Assembly (NCBI GenBank): GCA_022563595.1
Contig: JADFNB010000008.1
Coordinates: forward strand, 1 to 64,000
Source of the DNA: Gemmatimonadota bacterium
Lineage (GTDB): Bacteria > Gemmatimonadota > Gemmatimonadetes > Gemmatimonadales > GWC2-71-9
Length of the DNA stretch: 64,000 bases
Reading direction: 5' to 3'
Part shown: piece after piece, positions 24,214-33,000 of the stretch
How the letters are laid out: each line of letters begins with the position of its first letter
Position numbering within the stretch: the first letter of the stretch is position 1
Notes under the pieces: generated by a model
Told to the model about the DNA's origin: nothing
Database searches by the model: none
Seen by the model: the letters and a program-made list of their open reading frames with translations, nothing else
Position numbers and translations under genes: made by a program

Positions 24214-25572
24214 TCAGGTGTTGCCGCGGCGCCACGCCTCGATCGACTCGTGCTGCGAGGCACGCAGCCGGTCGGATACCGCGACCGGATACGGCGGATC
24301 GGCTGGCTCGAGACGCCGCATCGCCGCCGGCAGCGTAGCGATCTGCTCGCGGGCATACGTCCTGGCGGTCGCGAGATCTACGTCTCCGGCCGCGAGGCGG
24401 GTCCCTCGTTCCATGACCTTCACGAGCAGCGGCCGACCGGGGTGCTCTTCGTTGGCGAGGCCGATGATATCGCGCGCCGCCATGCCGTTCTCGTCAATTC
24501 GGAACACCTGCTTGCGATGCGGAAGCACCGGCTTGCCGCGCGAGAGCTTGACGCGTCCTTTCCCCGCGTAGGCCGTAAGCTTGTAGGCAATGTCGAGCGA
24601 CGGCGCATCGCTCGATACACCCATCCGGGTTCCCACACCGAAGCCTGCAATGGGCGCGTCCCGGGACACGAACTCTTCAATCTGGTATTCGTCCAGCCCG
24701 CCGCTCGCGAAGATGGCGACGTCACGCAAACCAGCAGCATCGAGGATCTCCCGGGCCTCGCGCGCCAGCGACGGCAGGTCGCCGGAGTCGAGGCGCACCC
24801 CTCGCAGCACGCACGCGCCGGCCAGTTCCCGTCCCAGCCGGGCCACGTTCCGCACACCGGCCAGCGTGTCGTACGTATCGACCAGGAGAATCGTCTCCGG
24901 GTACAGCGCCGTGAACCGGCGGAAGGCCTCCAGCTCGTCGTCGTGGGCCTGTATATAGCTGTGCGCCATCGTGCCGGTCACCGGAATGCCATACAGTTTC
25001 CCGGCGAGCACGTTGCTGGTCGCCTGCACCCCGGCCAGGTACAACGCGCGCGCCGCCTTGATCCCGGCATCGGCGCCGTGAATGCGACGCAGCCCGAAAT
25101 CAACGACGGCACGCCCGGCCGCCGCCTCGACAACGCGGGCGGCCTTCGACGCAACCAGCGTCTGAAAGTGAACCTGATTCATCAGGAACGTCTCGACGAG
25201 CTGCGCTTCCGGCAGCGGCGCCACCACCTCCAGTAGCGGCTCCTCGGCGAACAGGGGCGTCCCCTCCGGGACGGCGTAGACATCCCCCGTGAACCGCAGC
25301 CCCCCCAGCCAACCCAGGAACTCGTCGGAGAAGGTGCCCGACGACGCGAGATATTCGAGCGCCTCCGACGTGAACCGCAGGTTCTCCAGGTAGTGCAGCA
25401 CGTCGTCCAGGCCGCAGGCCACCAGGTAGTTGCGACACTCCGGCAACCGCCGCACGTACAGGCTGAACACGGCCTCCGCGTGCATCTCCTCGCGCCAGTA
25501 AGCCTGCAACATCGTCAGCTCGTACCAGTCGGTTAGGAGCGCGACGTTGTCGTCGGTCACCCATCGGGCCAC
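24214..25572 (-). CDS. pncB: Nicotinate phosphoribosyltransferase
   Basis: 452 residues. It converts nicotinate and PRPP to nicotinate mononucleotide in the Preiss-Handler branch of NAD salvage. Motifs are the N-terminal LTDWYELTMLQAYW, the DFGLRRIHGADAG region, AGVQATSNVLAG, DTYDTLAG, VRLDSGDL and ASGGLDEY, all in order. The GTG at 25572 is chosen because AAGGAGGA lies 5 bases upstream and the family N-terminus (VTDDNVALLTDWYELTM) starts there. The frame to 25695 is a low-quality extension. It is monocistronic and divergent from otsA. Confidence 0.94.
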   Translation of the reverse strand: MARWVTDDNVALLTDWYELTMLQAYWREEMHAEAVFSLYVRRLPECRNYLVACGLDDVLHYLENLRFTSEALEYLASSGTFSDEFLGWLGGLRFTGDVYAVPEGTPLFAEEPLLEVVAPLPEAQLVETFLMNQVHFQTLVASKAARVVEAAAGRAVVDFGLRRIHGADAGIKAARALYLAGVQATSNVLAGKLYGIPVTGTMAHSYIQAHDDELEAFRRFTALYPETILLVDTYDTLAGVRNVARLGRELAGACVLRGVRLDSGDLPSLAREAREILDAAGLRDVAIFASGGLDEYQIEEFVSRDAPIAGFGVGTRMGVSSDAPSLDIAYKLTAYAGKGRVKLSRGKPVLPHRKQVFRIDENGMAARDIIGLANEEHPGRPLLVKVMERGTRLAAGDVDLATARTYAREQIATLPAAMRRLEPADPPYPVAVSDRLRASQHESIEAWRRGNT

Positions 25573-25811
25573 CAGATCATCCTCCTTGCCGGCTTCTCCC
25601 GCATAGGAAACACCCCAAACGCCCCGGCCGCAACGGACCGACCTCCCTGCCCGGCCAAAGAGATACTGCACCGTACCTCGCCCGGGAGCCAGCACAGCCG
25701 CCCGATGCCGGTCTCGCGGTCCCCTTCACAACGGCATCCCAGTTCGTTACCTACAGGTGGAACGCCGATTGCGCCTTTTTGGGGACAGCGCGTCGCGTGC
25801 ATTGGCCATCC

Positions 25812-27281
25812 ATGACTTCGGCTCCGACCAAATCATCCACAGAGCGCCGCACACGTTCCGGCGCCGGCCAGCCGTCCTGGCCGTTCGTCATCGTGGCGAA
25901 CCGTCTGCCGGTAAGCCTGACGCGGCGCAAGGGAGAGAAACACTGGACGACGAGTCCGGGCGGGCTCGTATCGGCGCTGACCCCGATCGCGCAGCGCGCG
26001 CATGGTGCCTGGGTGGGATGGTCGGGCAGTGTCGACGATCGGCTCGAGCCCTTCGAGCACGACGCGATTGCACAGGTACCCGTCACCATAAGTCGTCAAG
26101 ATCATCACGACTTCTATCAGGGGTTCTGTAACCGCACACTCTGGCCGCTCTACCACGACGCCGTCCAGAACCCGGAATACCACCGCCACTGGTGGCGGTC
26201 CTATGTCGCGGTGAACGAACGGTTCGCGCGAATGGTGGCCGAAACCGTGCAGGCCGACGGTGCGGTCTGGGTGCAGGACTACCAACTTCAATTGGTACCT
26301 GCGTTGCTTCGCGCGCTCCGCCCCGACCTCCGGATCGGGTTCTTTCTCCATATCCCCTTCCCGCCTGCCGAACTGTTCGCGCGGCTGCCGTGGCGTCGCC
26401 AGGTTCTCGAGGGTCTGCTCGGCGCCGACGTGATCGGCTTTCAGACCGAGCGCAACAGGGGAAACTTCCTGCGCGTCGTCGGACAGTATACGCGGGCGCA
26501 GGCATCCGATGCCGGCCCAATAAGGCACGACGGTCGGCGGCTGCAGGCCGCGGCCTATCCCATCTCGATCGACTTCGAGCTGTACGAGTCCGTCGCGTTG
26601 GCGCCGGATACCGAGCCCCGGGTCGAGCGACTTCGGCAACGGCTCGGCAGCAGCCGAAAAGTCATTCTCGGCATCGATCGGCTCGACTACACCAAGGGGA
26701 TCGATCACCGGCTGCGCGCCTTCCACGAGCTGCTCCTGTCGGGTCTGGTGAAACCCTCCGACGCCGTCATGGTCCAGGTAGCGGTACCGAGTCGCGAGCG
26801 GGTAGCCGAGTACGCGGAGTTGCGGCGGCGCGTGGAGGAACTGGTGGGTCAGATCAACGGCGAGTTCGGGGAGGTGGGCGTGGCGGTCGTGCATTACGTG
26901 CGCCGCAACCTGACGCCCGAGAACCTCGTCGCGATGTACCGGACGGGCGACGTCATGATGGTGACGCCGTTGTGCGACGGGATGAACCTGGTAGCCAAGG
27001 AATATGTGGCCACGCGGTTCGACAATAGCGGAACGCTGGTATTGAGCGAGTTCGCCGGTGCCGCCGAGGAACTCACCGACGCACTGCTCGTCAACCCGCA
27101 CGACGTGGACGGGATCGGCGCGGCCATCCTCAGTGCACTCACCATGGATCCGGTGGAAGCTGCCGGGCGGATGGCCAAGATGCGCGCGATCGTGCGCGGG
27201 CACACCGTGCACGACTGGGCCCGCAGCTTCGTCGCCGACCTGGTTCCGGCGCGGCAACGCCGCAGCATTCTGGGCGGCTAG
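25812..27281 (+). CDS. otsA: Trehalose-6-phosphate synthase (GT20)
   Basis: 489 residues. It forms trehalose 6-phosphate from UDP-glucose and glucose 6-phosphate. Motifs: the N-terminal FVIVANRLPVS, WVGWSGS, the active-site VWVQDYQLQLVP, HIPFPPAELF, then the nucleotide-sugar site GIDRLDYTKGIDHRL and the C-terminal VTPLCDGMNLVAKEYVA. The start is uncertain: ATG 25812 is chosen by length and content, but no good Shine-Dalgarno is visible; a TTG at 25779 would add 11 residues. The expected partner, otsB, lies tail to tail 10 bases beyond the stop on the other strand, fused to a toxin domain. It makes the compatible solute trehalose under osmotic or desiccation stress. Confidence 0.94.
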   Translation: MTSAPTKSSTERRTRSGAGQPSWPFVIVANRLPVSLTRRKGEKHWTTSPGGLVSALTPIAQRAHGAWVGWSGSVDDRLEPFEHDAIAQVPVTISRQDHHDFYQGFCNRTLWPLYHDAVQNPEYHRHWWRSYVAVNERFARMVAETVQADGAVWVQDYQLQLVPALLRALRPDLRIGFFLHIPFPPAELFARLPWRRQVLEGLLGADVIGFQTERNRGNFLRVVGQYTRAQASDAGPIRHDGRRLQAAAYPISIDFELYESVALAPDTEPRVERLRQRLGSSRKVILGIDRLDYTKGIDHRLRAFHELLLSGLVKPSDAVMVQVAVPSRERVAEYAELRRRVEELVGQINGEFGEVGVAVVHYVRRNLTPENLVAMYRTGDVMMVTPLCDGMNLVAKEYVATRFDNSGTLVLSEFAGAAEELTDALLVNPHDVDGIGAAILSALTMDPVEAAGRMAKMRAIVRGHTVHDWARSFVADLVPARQRRSILGG

Positions 27282-27291
27282 CGCCGGCGAC

Positions 27292-28494
27292 TCATCTCCT
27301 GATCTCGTCCAGGACCTCGACCAGCCCGCGGAGAAACGTCAGCACTTCTTGGGTGTGGCGCAGGGCATAGGTTGCGGCGGTGACTTGCGGTTGCTCGGCC
27401 ACAAGAATGCCGATCCCCTCATCGGTGAGAGCCCGAAAAGCGTCTTCATCGGTGACGTCGTCCCCGACATAGATCGGCACCACACCTTCCGCCTCGAGGG
27501 CGAGCGCCCGGAGCAGCCACCTCACCGCATGCCCTTTGTCCCAGTCGATCCGGGGGCGCAGCTCCAAGATCTTCTTCCCGCCGCTCTTCACGAGATCGGT
27601 GTGCGCAGCGGTCGCCTCGTCGACGGCGCGCTCGATCTCAGGCACGCGCTCCTCAGCCGCATTGCGGTAGTGGACGGCGAGCGCAAACCGCTTGCGCTCC
27701 ACGCGCACGCCCGGCACCGGGGCCAGCACAGCCGCCAGCGTCGTGTGCGCGGCCTCGAGGCTCGGGAGACTCGCCCGCCCTCCATCGTATTCCATCCGCA
27801 GGCCGTCCGGTCCCGCAATATCGAACCCGTGGCTTCCGGCGTAGACCAGCTCGTCCAGCGCCACCAGCCGCTTCAGGTCCCCCAGGTCACGGCCGCTGAC
27901 GATGGCTACGAAGCAGCGTGCGGCCAGCTTGCGCAGAACCCCGCGCATCTCGTCGGCGAGCACCGCGTCCTCCGGTTGCGATACGATCGGCGTCAGCGTG
28001 CCGTCGTAGTCGAGGAACAGCGCCAGGCGTGCGACGGAGAGCCGCGGCGCGAGCGCCTCAGGCAGGTCCAGCGCCGAAGGCAGTGTGCCCCGGCCACCGT
28101 ACCTATTGGCAAGCACCGAGAACTCAGTAGAGCCAAGCAGTCGCTCGTCGGCGGTCACCAGGGTCAGGTCGTAGACCTTCGCGGTCGCGGCAAGCAACCG
28201 GTCGGCGGGATCGCGATGCGGCAGGCCGACGGCCTGGCTCTCGAGCGCCACCTCGTGCGTGATCGGCGCCTCGCGGAACGGCACTGTCCGCAGCACCTCA
28301 CGAACCCAGCGCTCCGGATCACCGCTCACCAATACGCGGCCCACGTCAATCAGGACCAGCAATTCCCACGTGCTGATTGGCGAGAGCCACAATTCATTGT
28401 CCGGAGATTCCAGCTCGGCTGCAACCTGCGGTGTGAGGTTCTTCGGTTCGAGCAGACTCCAGAGCCAGATGTGGGTATCGAGCAGCAGCCTCAC
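27292..28494 (-). CDS. otsB: VapC toxin fused in frame to trehalose-6-phosphate phosphatase
   Basis: 400 residues, two complete-looking proteins in one frame. Residues 1-131 are a PIN-domain VapC ribonuclease: MRLLLDTH-type start (GTG at 28494), acidic residues Asp 6, Glu 44, Asp 95/98 and Asp 116, ending with VLANR as free VapC proteins do. Residues about 137-400 are a HAD-type trehalose phosphatase: DYDGTLTPI (Asp 162, Asp 164), VSGRDLGDL, KSGGKKILELRP, DWDKGHAVRWLL and GDDVTDEDAF. The joint is only a few residues (YGGRGT), without a stop or an internal start with a ribosome site. The GTG overlaps the antitoxin stop by 4 bases. The phosphatase would finish the OtsA pathway, while the toxin would cleave RNA unless bound by the antitoxin. 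Confidence 0.85.
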   Translation of the reverse strand: MRLLLDTHIWLWSLLEPKNLTPQVAAELESPDNELWLSPISTWELLVLIDVGRVLVSGDPERWVREVLRTVPFREAPITHEVALESQAVGLPHRDPADRLLAATAKVYDLTLVTADERLLGSTEFSVLANRYGGRGTLPSALDLPEALAPRLSVARLALFLDYDGTLTPIVSQPEDAVLADEMRGVLRKLAARCFVAIVSGRDLGDLKRLVALDELVYAGSHGFDIAGPDGLRMEYDGGRASLPSLEAAHTTLAAVLAPVPGVRVERKRFALAVHYRNAAEERVPEIERAVDEATAAHTDLVKSGGKKILELRPRIDWDKGHAVRWLLRALALEAEGVVPIYVGDDVTDEDAFRALTDEGIGILVAEQPQVTAATYALRHTQEVLTFLRGLVEVLDEIRR

Positions 28495-28742
28495 GACCGA
28501 AGCGCTTCCCAGTCCTCCTCGCCCAGCGGCGCCACCACGTCGCCCACGATGCGGCCGCGCCTGGCGAAAGCGCCGAGCCAGCTCTTGGGACGCTGCGGAG
28601 GCGGGGGAGGCACGACCTCGGCAACGGGCTCGCCGAAGCGCGTGACCAACACCGGCCGTCCGGTGCGCCGCACGCGCTCCAAGACGGCGAGACAAGTGGC
28701 CTTAAACTTAGAAATGGCAATGGATTCGCGGTCATCTAACAT
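28491..28742 (-). CDS. Phd/YefM-family antitoxin (VapB partner)
   Basis: 83 residues. The N-terminal half (ISKFKATCLAVLERVRRTGRPVLVTRFGEPVAEVV) is the DNA-binding fold of Phd/YefM antitoxins, and the C-terminal half (SWLGAFARRGRIVGDVVAPLGEEDWEAL) is the toxin-binding tail. The gene lies directly before the fused toxin and shares a 4-base stop/start overlap, the normal order in toxin-antitoxin loci. It should bind and silence the VapC part and repress its own promoter, which has a palindromic operator-like element. No ribosome site is obvious before the ATG. Confidence 0.85.
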   Translation of the reverse strand: MLDDRESIAISKFKATCLAVLERVRRTGRPVLVTRFGEPVAEVVPPPPPQRPKSWLGAFARRGRIVGDVVAPLGEEDWEALRS

Positions 28743-28751
28743 GCCAAAAAT

Positions 28752-28784
28752 CTACTATGGTCAATGATTATAGTCAATTAGTAG
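28752..28784 (-). promoter_or_regulatory. Palindromic operator with -10 box before the antitoxin gene
   Basis: CTACTA (28752-28757) and TAGTAG (28779-28784) form a 6-bp inverted repeat, and a perfect TATAAT lies between them on the minus strand (28772-28767). Two TCAAT boxes (28761 and 28774) add a second repeat. The element is A/T-rich inside GC-rich DNA, as expected of an autorepressed toxin-antitoxin promoter. No -35 box fits. Confidence 0.55.
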
Positions 28785-28832
28785 CCGATCGCGGAGACAC
28801 GCTTCCGCAACACAAACCCTTGGAAGGCCGGC

Positions 28833-29439
28833 ATGTCTGGGCGGAAGTGCACCCTGGACATGGGACAAGCAAAAGAGGAAGCGCGCCTCGGCCTCTCCGA
28901 CGATGACCTCACCGCGCTACGCGGTGCCGGCGCAGTGCACGACATCGGCAAGGTAGCCGTGCCTGACGCCACTTGCTGAGGCGCGGGCGGCTGACCCCGG
29001 ACGAGTGGGTCATCATGCGGCAGCATCCGGTGACCGCGAGCGTATCTGTCAGGGTCTCAAGTCATTCCGGCTCGTGACTCCGATCATCCGCCATCACCAC
29101 AAACGACTCGACGGATCCAGCTATCCCGATGGACTCGTCGGAGACGCTATCCCACTGACCGCTCGGGTGCTGCAAGTCGTCGATGTCTACGATGCCCTGA
29201 TCACCGAGCGGCCGTATAAGCCGGCGTTCTCGACCGCCCAGGCCCTCGAGACGTTGCGTGCGGAATGCGCCAAAGGCTGGCGAGACCCTGACGTCGTCGC
29301 CCGGTTTGAGCAGCTGGTGCTGGAAGGCCAGCTGGCGTGGGAAATCGCCAGTGACGCGGTGCGGCTGACGGTATACGGGTCATGTCGACGTTGCCTCGAT
29401 TCGCTCCAGGCGGGGCGTCCGCCGCCGGGCGAGCAGTGA
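28833..29439 (+). pseudogene. HD-GYP domain phosphodiesterase, N-truncated with two frameshifts
   Basis: The frame from ATG 28833 encodes LGLSDDDLTALRGAGAVHDIGKVAVPDA, the HD-GYP core with its HD metal site, but stops at 28979. The next piece (RLTPDEWVIMRQHPV) is in another frame. A second shift then leads to ERICQGLKSFRLVTPIIRHHHKRLDG and the GYP motif read as SSYPDGL, ending at 29439. Normal members have an N-terminal sensor or receiver region that is absent here. HD-GYP proteins hydrolyse cyclic di-GMP; this copy is probably dead. Confidence 0.75.
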
Positions 29440-29698
29440 CCGGTAGGCTCTCCCTAACCGGGATGTAGGATTCCTGCTTACAGGCTGGCGTCCCTCAACG
29501 GACATCCTGACAGCCCAAGTCCTACTGTTTCCGGCGCCTGCCGCCGATAGAAAAAGAGTGTTCGGATCCGATATTGTGCCCTGAGTTAGAGGCTGCTCTC
29601 CGCGGCAGTCACACACACTGTGGGAGTCGGAAGCATGACGCAGGCGGTACCGCACGCGCGGAACGGCTTGAGAGTTATTGTCGGAGTTACAGTTGTAG
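29440..29698. other. Gene-free stretch with nested inverted repeats beside the tRNA genes
   Basis: Nested inverted pairs lie between 29465 and 29525: GTAGGA/TCCTAC (outer), GGCTG/CAGCC and GTCC/GGAC (inner). On the minus strand this reads TTGAGGGACGCCAGCC followed by AAGCAGGAATCC. That is reminiscent of right ends (omega-RNA region) of IS605/IS1341-type elements, but no tnpA or tnpB is present and the match is from memory. Nothing else is evident. Confidence 0.35.
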
Positions 29699-29770
29699 AG
29701 CCACCGCGCGGATTCGAACCGCGGACCACTCGATTACGAATCGAGAGCTCTACCACTGAGCTACGGTGGC
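29699..29770 (-). tRNA. tRNA-Thr (CGT anticodon)
   Basis: Folding the minus strand gives a clean cloverleaf: acceptor GCCACCG/CGGTGGC, D-arm GCTC/GAGC, anticodon stem CTCGA/TCGAG with loop TTCGTAA (anticodon CGT), and T-arm CGCGG/CCGCG with loop TTCGAAT. CCA is not encoded. It reads ACG codons. Confidence 0.94.
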
Positions 29771-29773
29771 GCA

Positions 29774-29855
29774 TGCCCTGGCCCGGATTCGAACCGGGAC
29801 GGCTCTCGCCACTGCCCCCTCAAGACAGCGTGTCTACCGATTCCACCACCAGGGC
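29774..29855 (-). tRNA. tRNA-Leu (GAG anticodon)
   Basis: An 82-base minus-strand tRNA with a long variable arm, as in Leu tRNAs. Acceptor GCCCTGG/CCAGGGC, anticodon loop TTGAGGG (anticodon GAG), T-arm CCCGG/CCGGG with loop TTCGAAT. It reads CUC/CUU and lies three bases from tRNA-Thr, so both are probably cut from one transcript. Confidence 0.93.
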
Positions 29856-30056
29856 AGGCAGAGGGTAACCCTCCGAGACCGCCCAACCTAGCCGGCATCC
29901 ATAACAGAATCAAGCGGCGTAGGCTGGCGACACGGAGGGTTGAACCTAGTGTTTCCTCCTCGATGACGAAGCAGCGAATCCGCTCGCTTTCCACACTGGT
30001 GTACGTGTTCGGCAATGTCATACAGTGTGTTAGCCGGCCCCTGCCCCCGCCCCATA

Positions 30057-33000
30057 TCAACCGCCGTCGTTCTCGTCCCGGCGCAGGACGATAGCCGGGA
30101 GGTCGAGCGCGCCTACGCGTTGGTTGAACTCGGGCACCCGGTTATCCATCACGTCGGCCAACCTATCGAGCTGGATCTGGAGCTGGCCGGACAGTTCCTC
30201 GAAGACAGCGTACGCCTGTTCGGTAGGCGCGAAATCGCCGTTCTGCACGACGCCCGTCAGCGCCGCGAGCTTGTTGTTCAACCGGATCGGGAAGTTGAGC
30301 GGGTCCTGGTTGCTACGATTCTTGGTCTGGTAGATCTCCCGCTCGATCTCGCCCAGTGCCTCCTTGATGGTCTTGGCCAGTGCCTCGACCGAATCCGCCT
30401 CGGTGGCATCGACGGCGTCGCCCGCGGCATCGATCCGGTCCACCACGCCGTCGATCTGCTCGCGGACCTGTCGGATTCGTGTTACTGCGTCGTTGGCCTC
30501 GGTCACCCGGTCACGAATCCGGATCAGCAACTCGAATTGCTCGCGGAGATCGGCCGCGGTGGCGTTCACCCGCGGGTCGGCACGGATCTCGAACTGTTGG
30601 GTCTGCGACCATGCGCCGACGGTAAGCCGGGCCTGGTAGCTTCCCGCCACCGCGCGCGGCCCGCGTGTCGTGCCCCCCCACATGATCATCCCGTCGAATC
30701 GGCTGGCGTCCGCATACCGCAGGTCCCAGACGAACCTGTTCATCCCCGCCTCGAGCTCGAGCTGCCGGTTCCGTTCCTCGGATTTGGTCGAGTATGTCTT
30801 GATCACGTCCCCGTCCGCCTCGAGGAACTCGAGCGTGATCTCGGCGTCCTCATCTGCCTCCCGCAGATGGAAGAACGTCATGACACCGCCCGGCGGGTTC
30901 TGGCCCACACCGCTCACGGCGAAGCGGAATCCGCCACCGCCCATCCGATAGGTTGGGCGCGGTACAAAGAGGTGCGCTTCCGCCGACGCTATTTCCTCCG
31001 ACAGCGCCCGCAGCGGCGTGATATCGTCGAGGATCCAGAACGAGCGCCCGTGTGTCGCCACGATCACGTCACTGTCCTTCAGGATCAGGCCGTGGATCGG
31101 CACGATCGGCAGGTTGAGCTGGAGCGACTGCCAGTGCTCGCCCGCGTCGAACGACACGTAGACGCCGAACTCCCCGGCTGCGTATAACAGCCCGGGCCTG
31201 CCGAGGTCCTCGCGGACGGAGCGGATGAAGTGGTTGTCCGGAATCCCGCGCACGATCTTCCGCCAGGAACGCCCGTAATCGGTCGTCATGTAGATATAGG
31301 GAGCGAAGTCGTCCTGCTTGTAGCGCGTGGCCGCGACATACGCCGTGCCGGGATTGTGCGGTGAAACGTCGATGATGCTGATCAACGCCCACTCCGGCAG
31401 GCTGCGCGGTGTCACGTCGGTCCAACTCTCGCCACCGTCGCGCGTCACGTGGATCAGGCCGTCGTCCGAGCCCGCCCAGATTACTTCTGAGTCGTTGGGC
31501 GACGGTGCCAGCGTGAACACCGTCCCATAGTACTCGACACTCGTGTTGTCCTTCGTGATCGGTCCGCCCGACGGGCCCATCTTGGTGGTGTCATTGCGCG
31601 TGAGGTCAGGGCTGATGCGCTCCCAGCTCTGCCCCTCGTCGGTGGAACGATGGACGTGCTGCGACGTCACGTAGAGCACATTCGGATCGTGCGGTGGGAT
31701 GATGATCGGGAACGTCCACTGGAACCGCTCCCGCAGCCGGGCGGCACCCCAGCCCATCGGGTTGTCCGGCCAGACGGAGATCGAGCGCTCTTGTCCCGTG
31801 GCACGATCGTGCCGCTCGAGCTGTCCCCCATAACAGCCGGCGAAGAAGATGTCCGTGTCGTCGGGCCGCTGTGCCACGTACCCGCTCTCGCATCCGCCGA
31901 CGCCGAAATCGTAGGTCCGCGTCTGAATGCCGAAACCACTGGTGCGGCTCGGTACGCAAATGGTGCTGTTGTCCTGTTGGCCGCCGCACACCTTGTACGG
32001 GAAATCGGCGGTCGCGAACGCGTGATACATCTGGGCCGTCGGCTGGTTGTCCTGCCGGGTCCAGGTCGCGCCGCCGTTGAACGAGACGTTGGCACCGCCG
32101 TCGTTACCGTTGATCATGCGCGCCGGGTCGTTGGGCGCTATCCACAGGGCGTGGTTGTCACCGTGGGGAACGCGGATCGAGTTGTAAGTCTTGCCGCCGT
32201 CCACGGACCGATAGAATGCGGTGTTCAGCACGTAGACGGTCTCGACGTCCTCGGGATCGGCGAAGATGTGCGTGTAGTACCACGCGCGCTGCCGCAGCCG
32301 GCGCTCGCTGTTCACCCGGGTCCAGGTCTCCCCACCGTCGTCCGACCGGAAGACACCGCCTTCATCGGCCTCGACGATGGCCCACACGCGGTCGGGGTTC
32401 GCCGGCGAGACGGTCACGCCGATCTTCCCGATCGTGCCCTCCGGTAGCCCGTCGTTGCGCGTGATCTCGGTCCAGGTGTCGCCGCCGTCGGTGGACTTGA
32501 AGAGTCCGCTCCCCGGCCCACCGCTCTCCAGCGCCCACGGATAACGCCGCACCTGCCAGAGGGCGGCGTAGAGGATGCGCGGATTGGTGGGATCCATCGC
32601 CAGATCGATCGCCCCGGCGTTCTCATCACGGTAGAGCACCCGCTCCCAGGTCCGGCCGCCGTCCTGCGAGCGGAAGACACCCCGCTGCTCGTTGGGACCG
32701 AAGATGTGGCCCAGCACCGCCACATACACCAGATCGTGGTCATTGGGATGGACCACGATGTGGCCCACCTGACCGGCATCTGCGAGCCCGATCGGCGTCC
32801 ACGTCTTGCCGGCGTCGGTCGAGCGGTAGACGCCGTTGCCCGGCGAGACGTTGCCGCGCGGCGGCGACTCACCCGTCCCGACGTAGACGACGTTCGGGTC
32901 CGATGGTGCCACCGCGATCGCACCGATGGAGCCGGCCATGCGGGTGGAGTCGGTGGTCGGGAACCATGTCATCCCACCGTCGTTGGTCTTCCACACGCCG

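Noticed and set aside
29380-29655. 91-residue frame on the minus strand between HD-GYP and tRNAs as a TnpB tail
   Set aside because: No zinc-finger or RuvC motif is seen; only the DNA structure is reminiscent of an IS end, so no protein is called.
29620-29868. 82-residue frame over the tRNA genes
   Set aside because: It is translated tRNA sequence (GFEP-type peptides are a common artefact).
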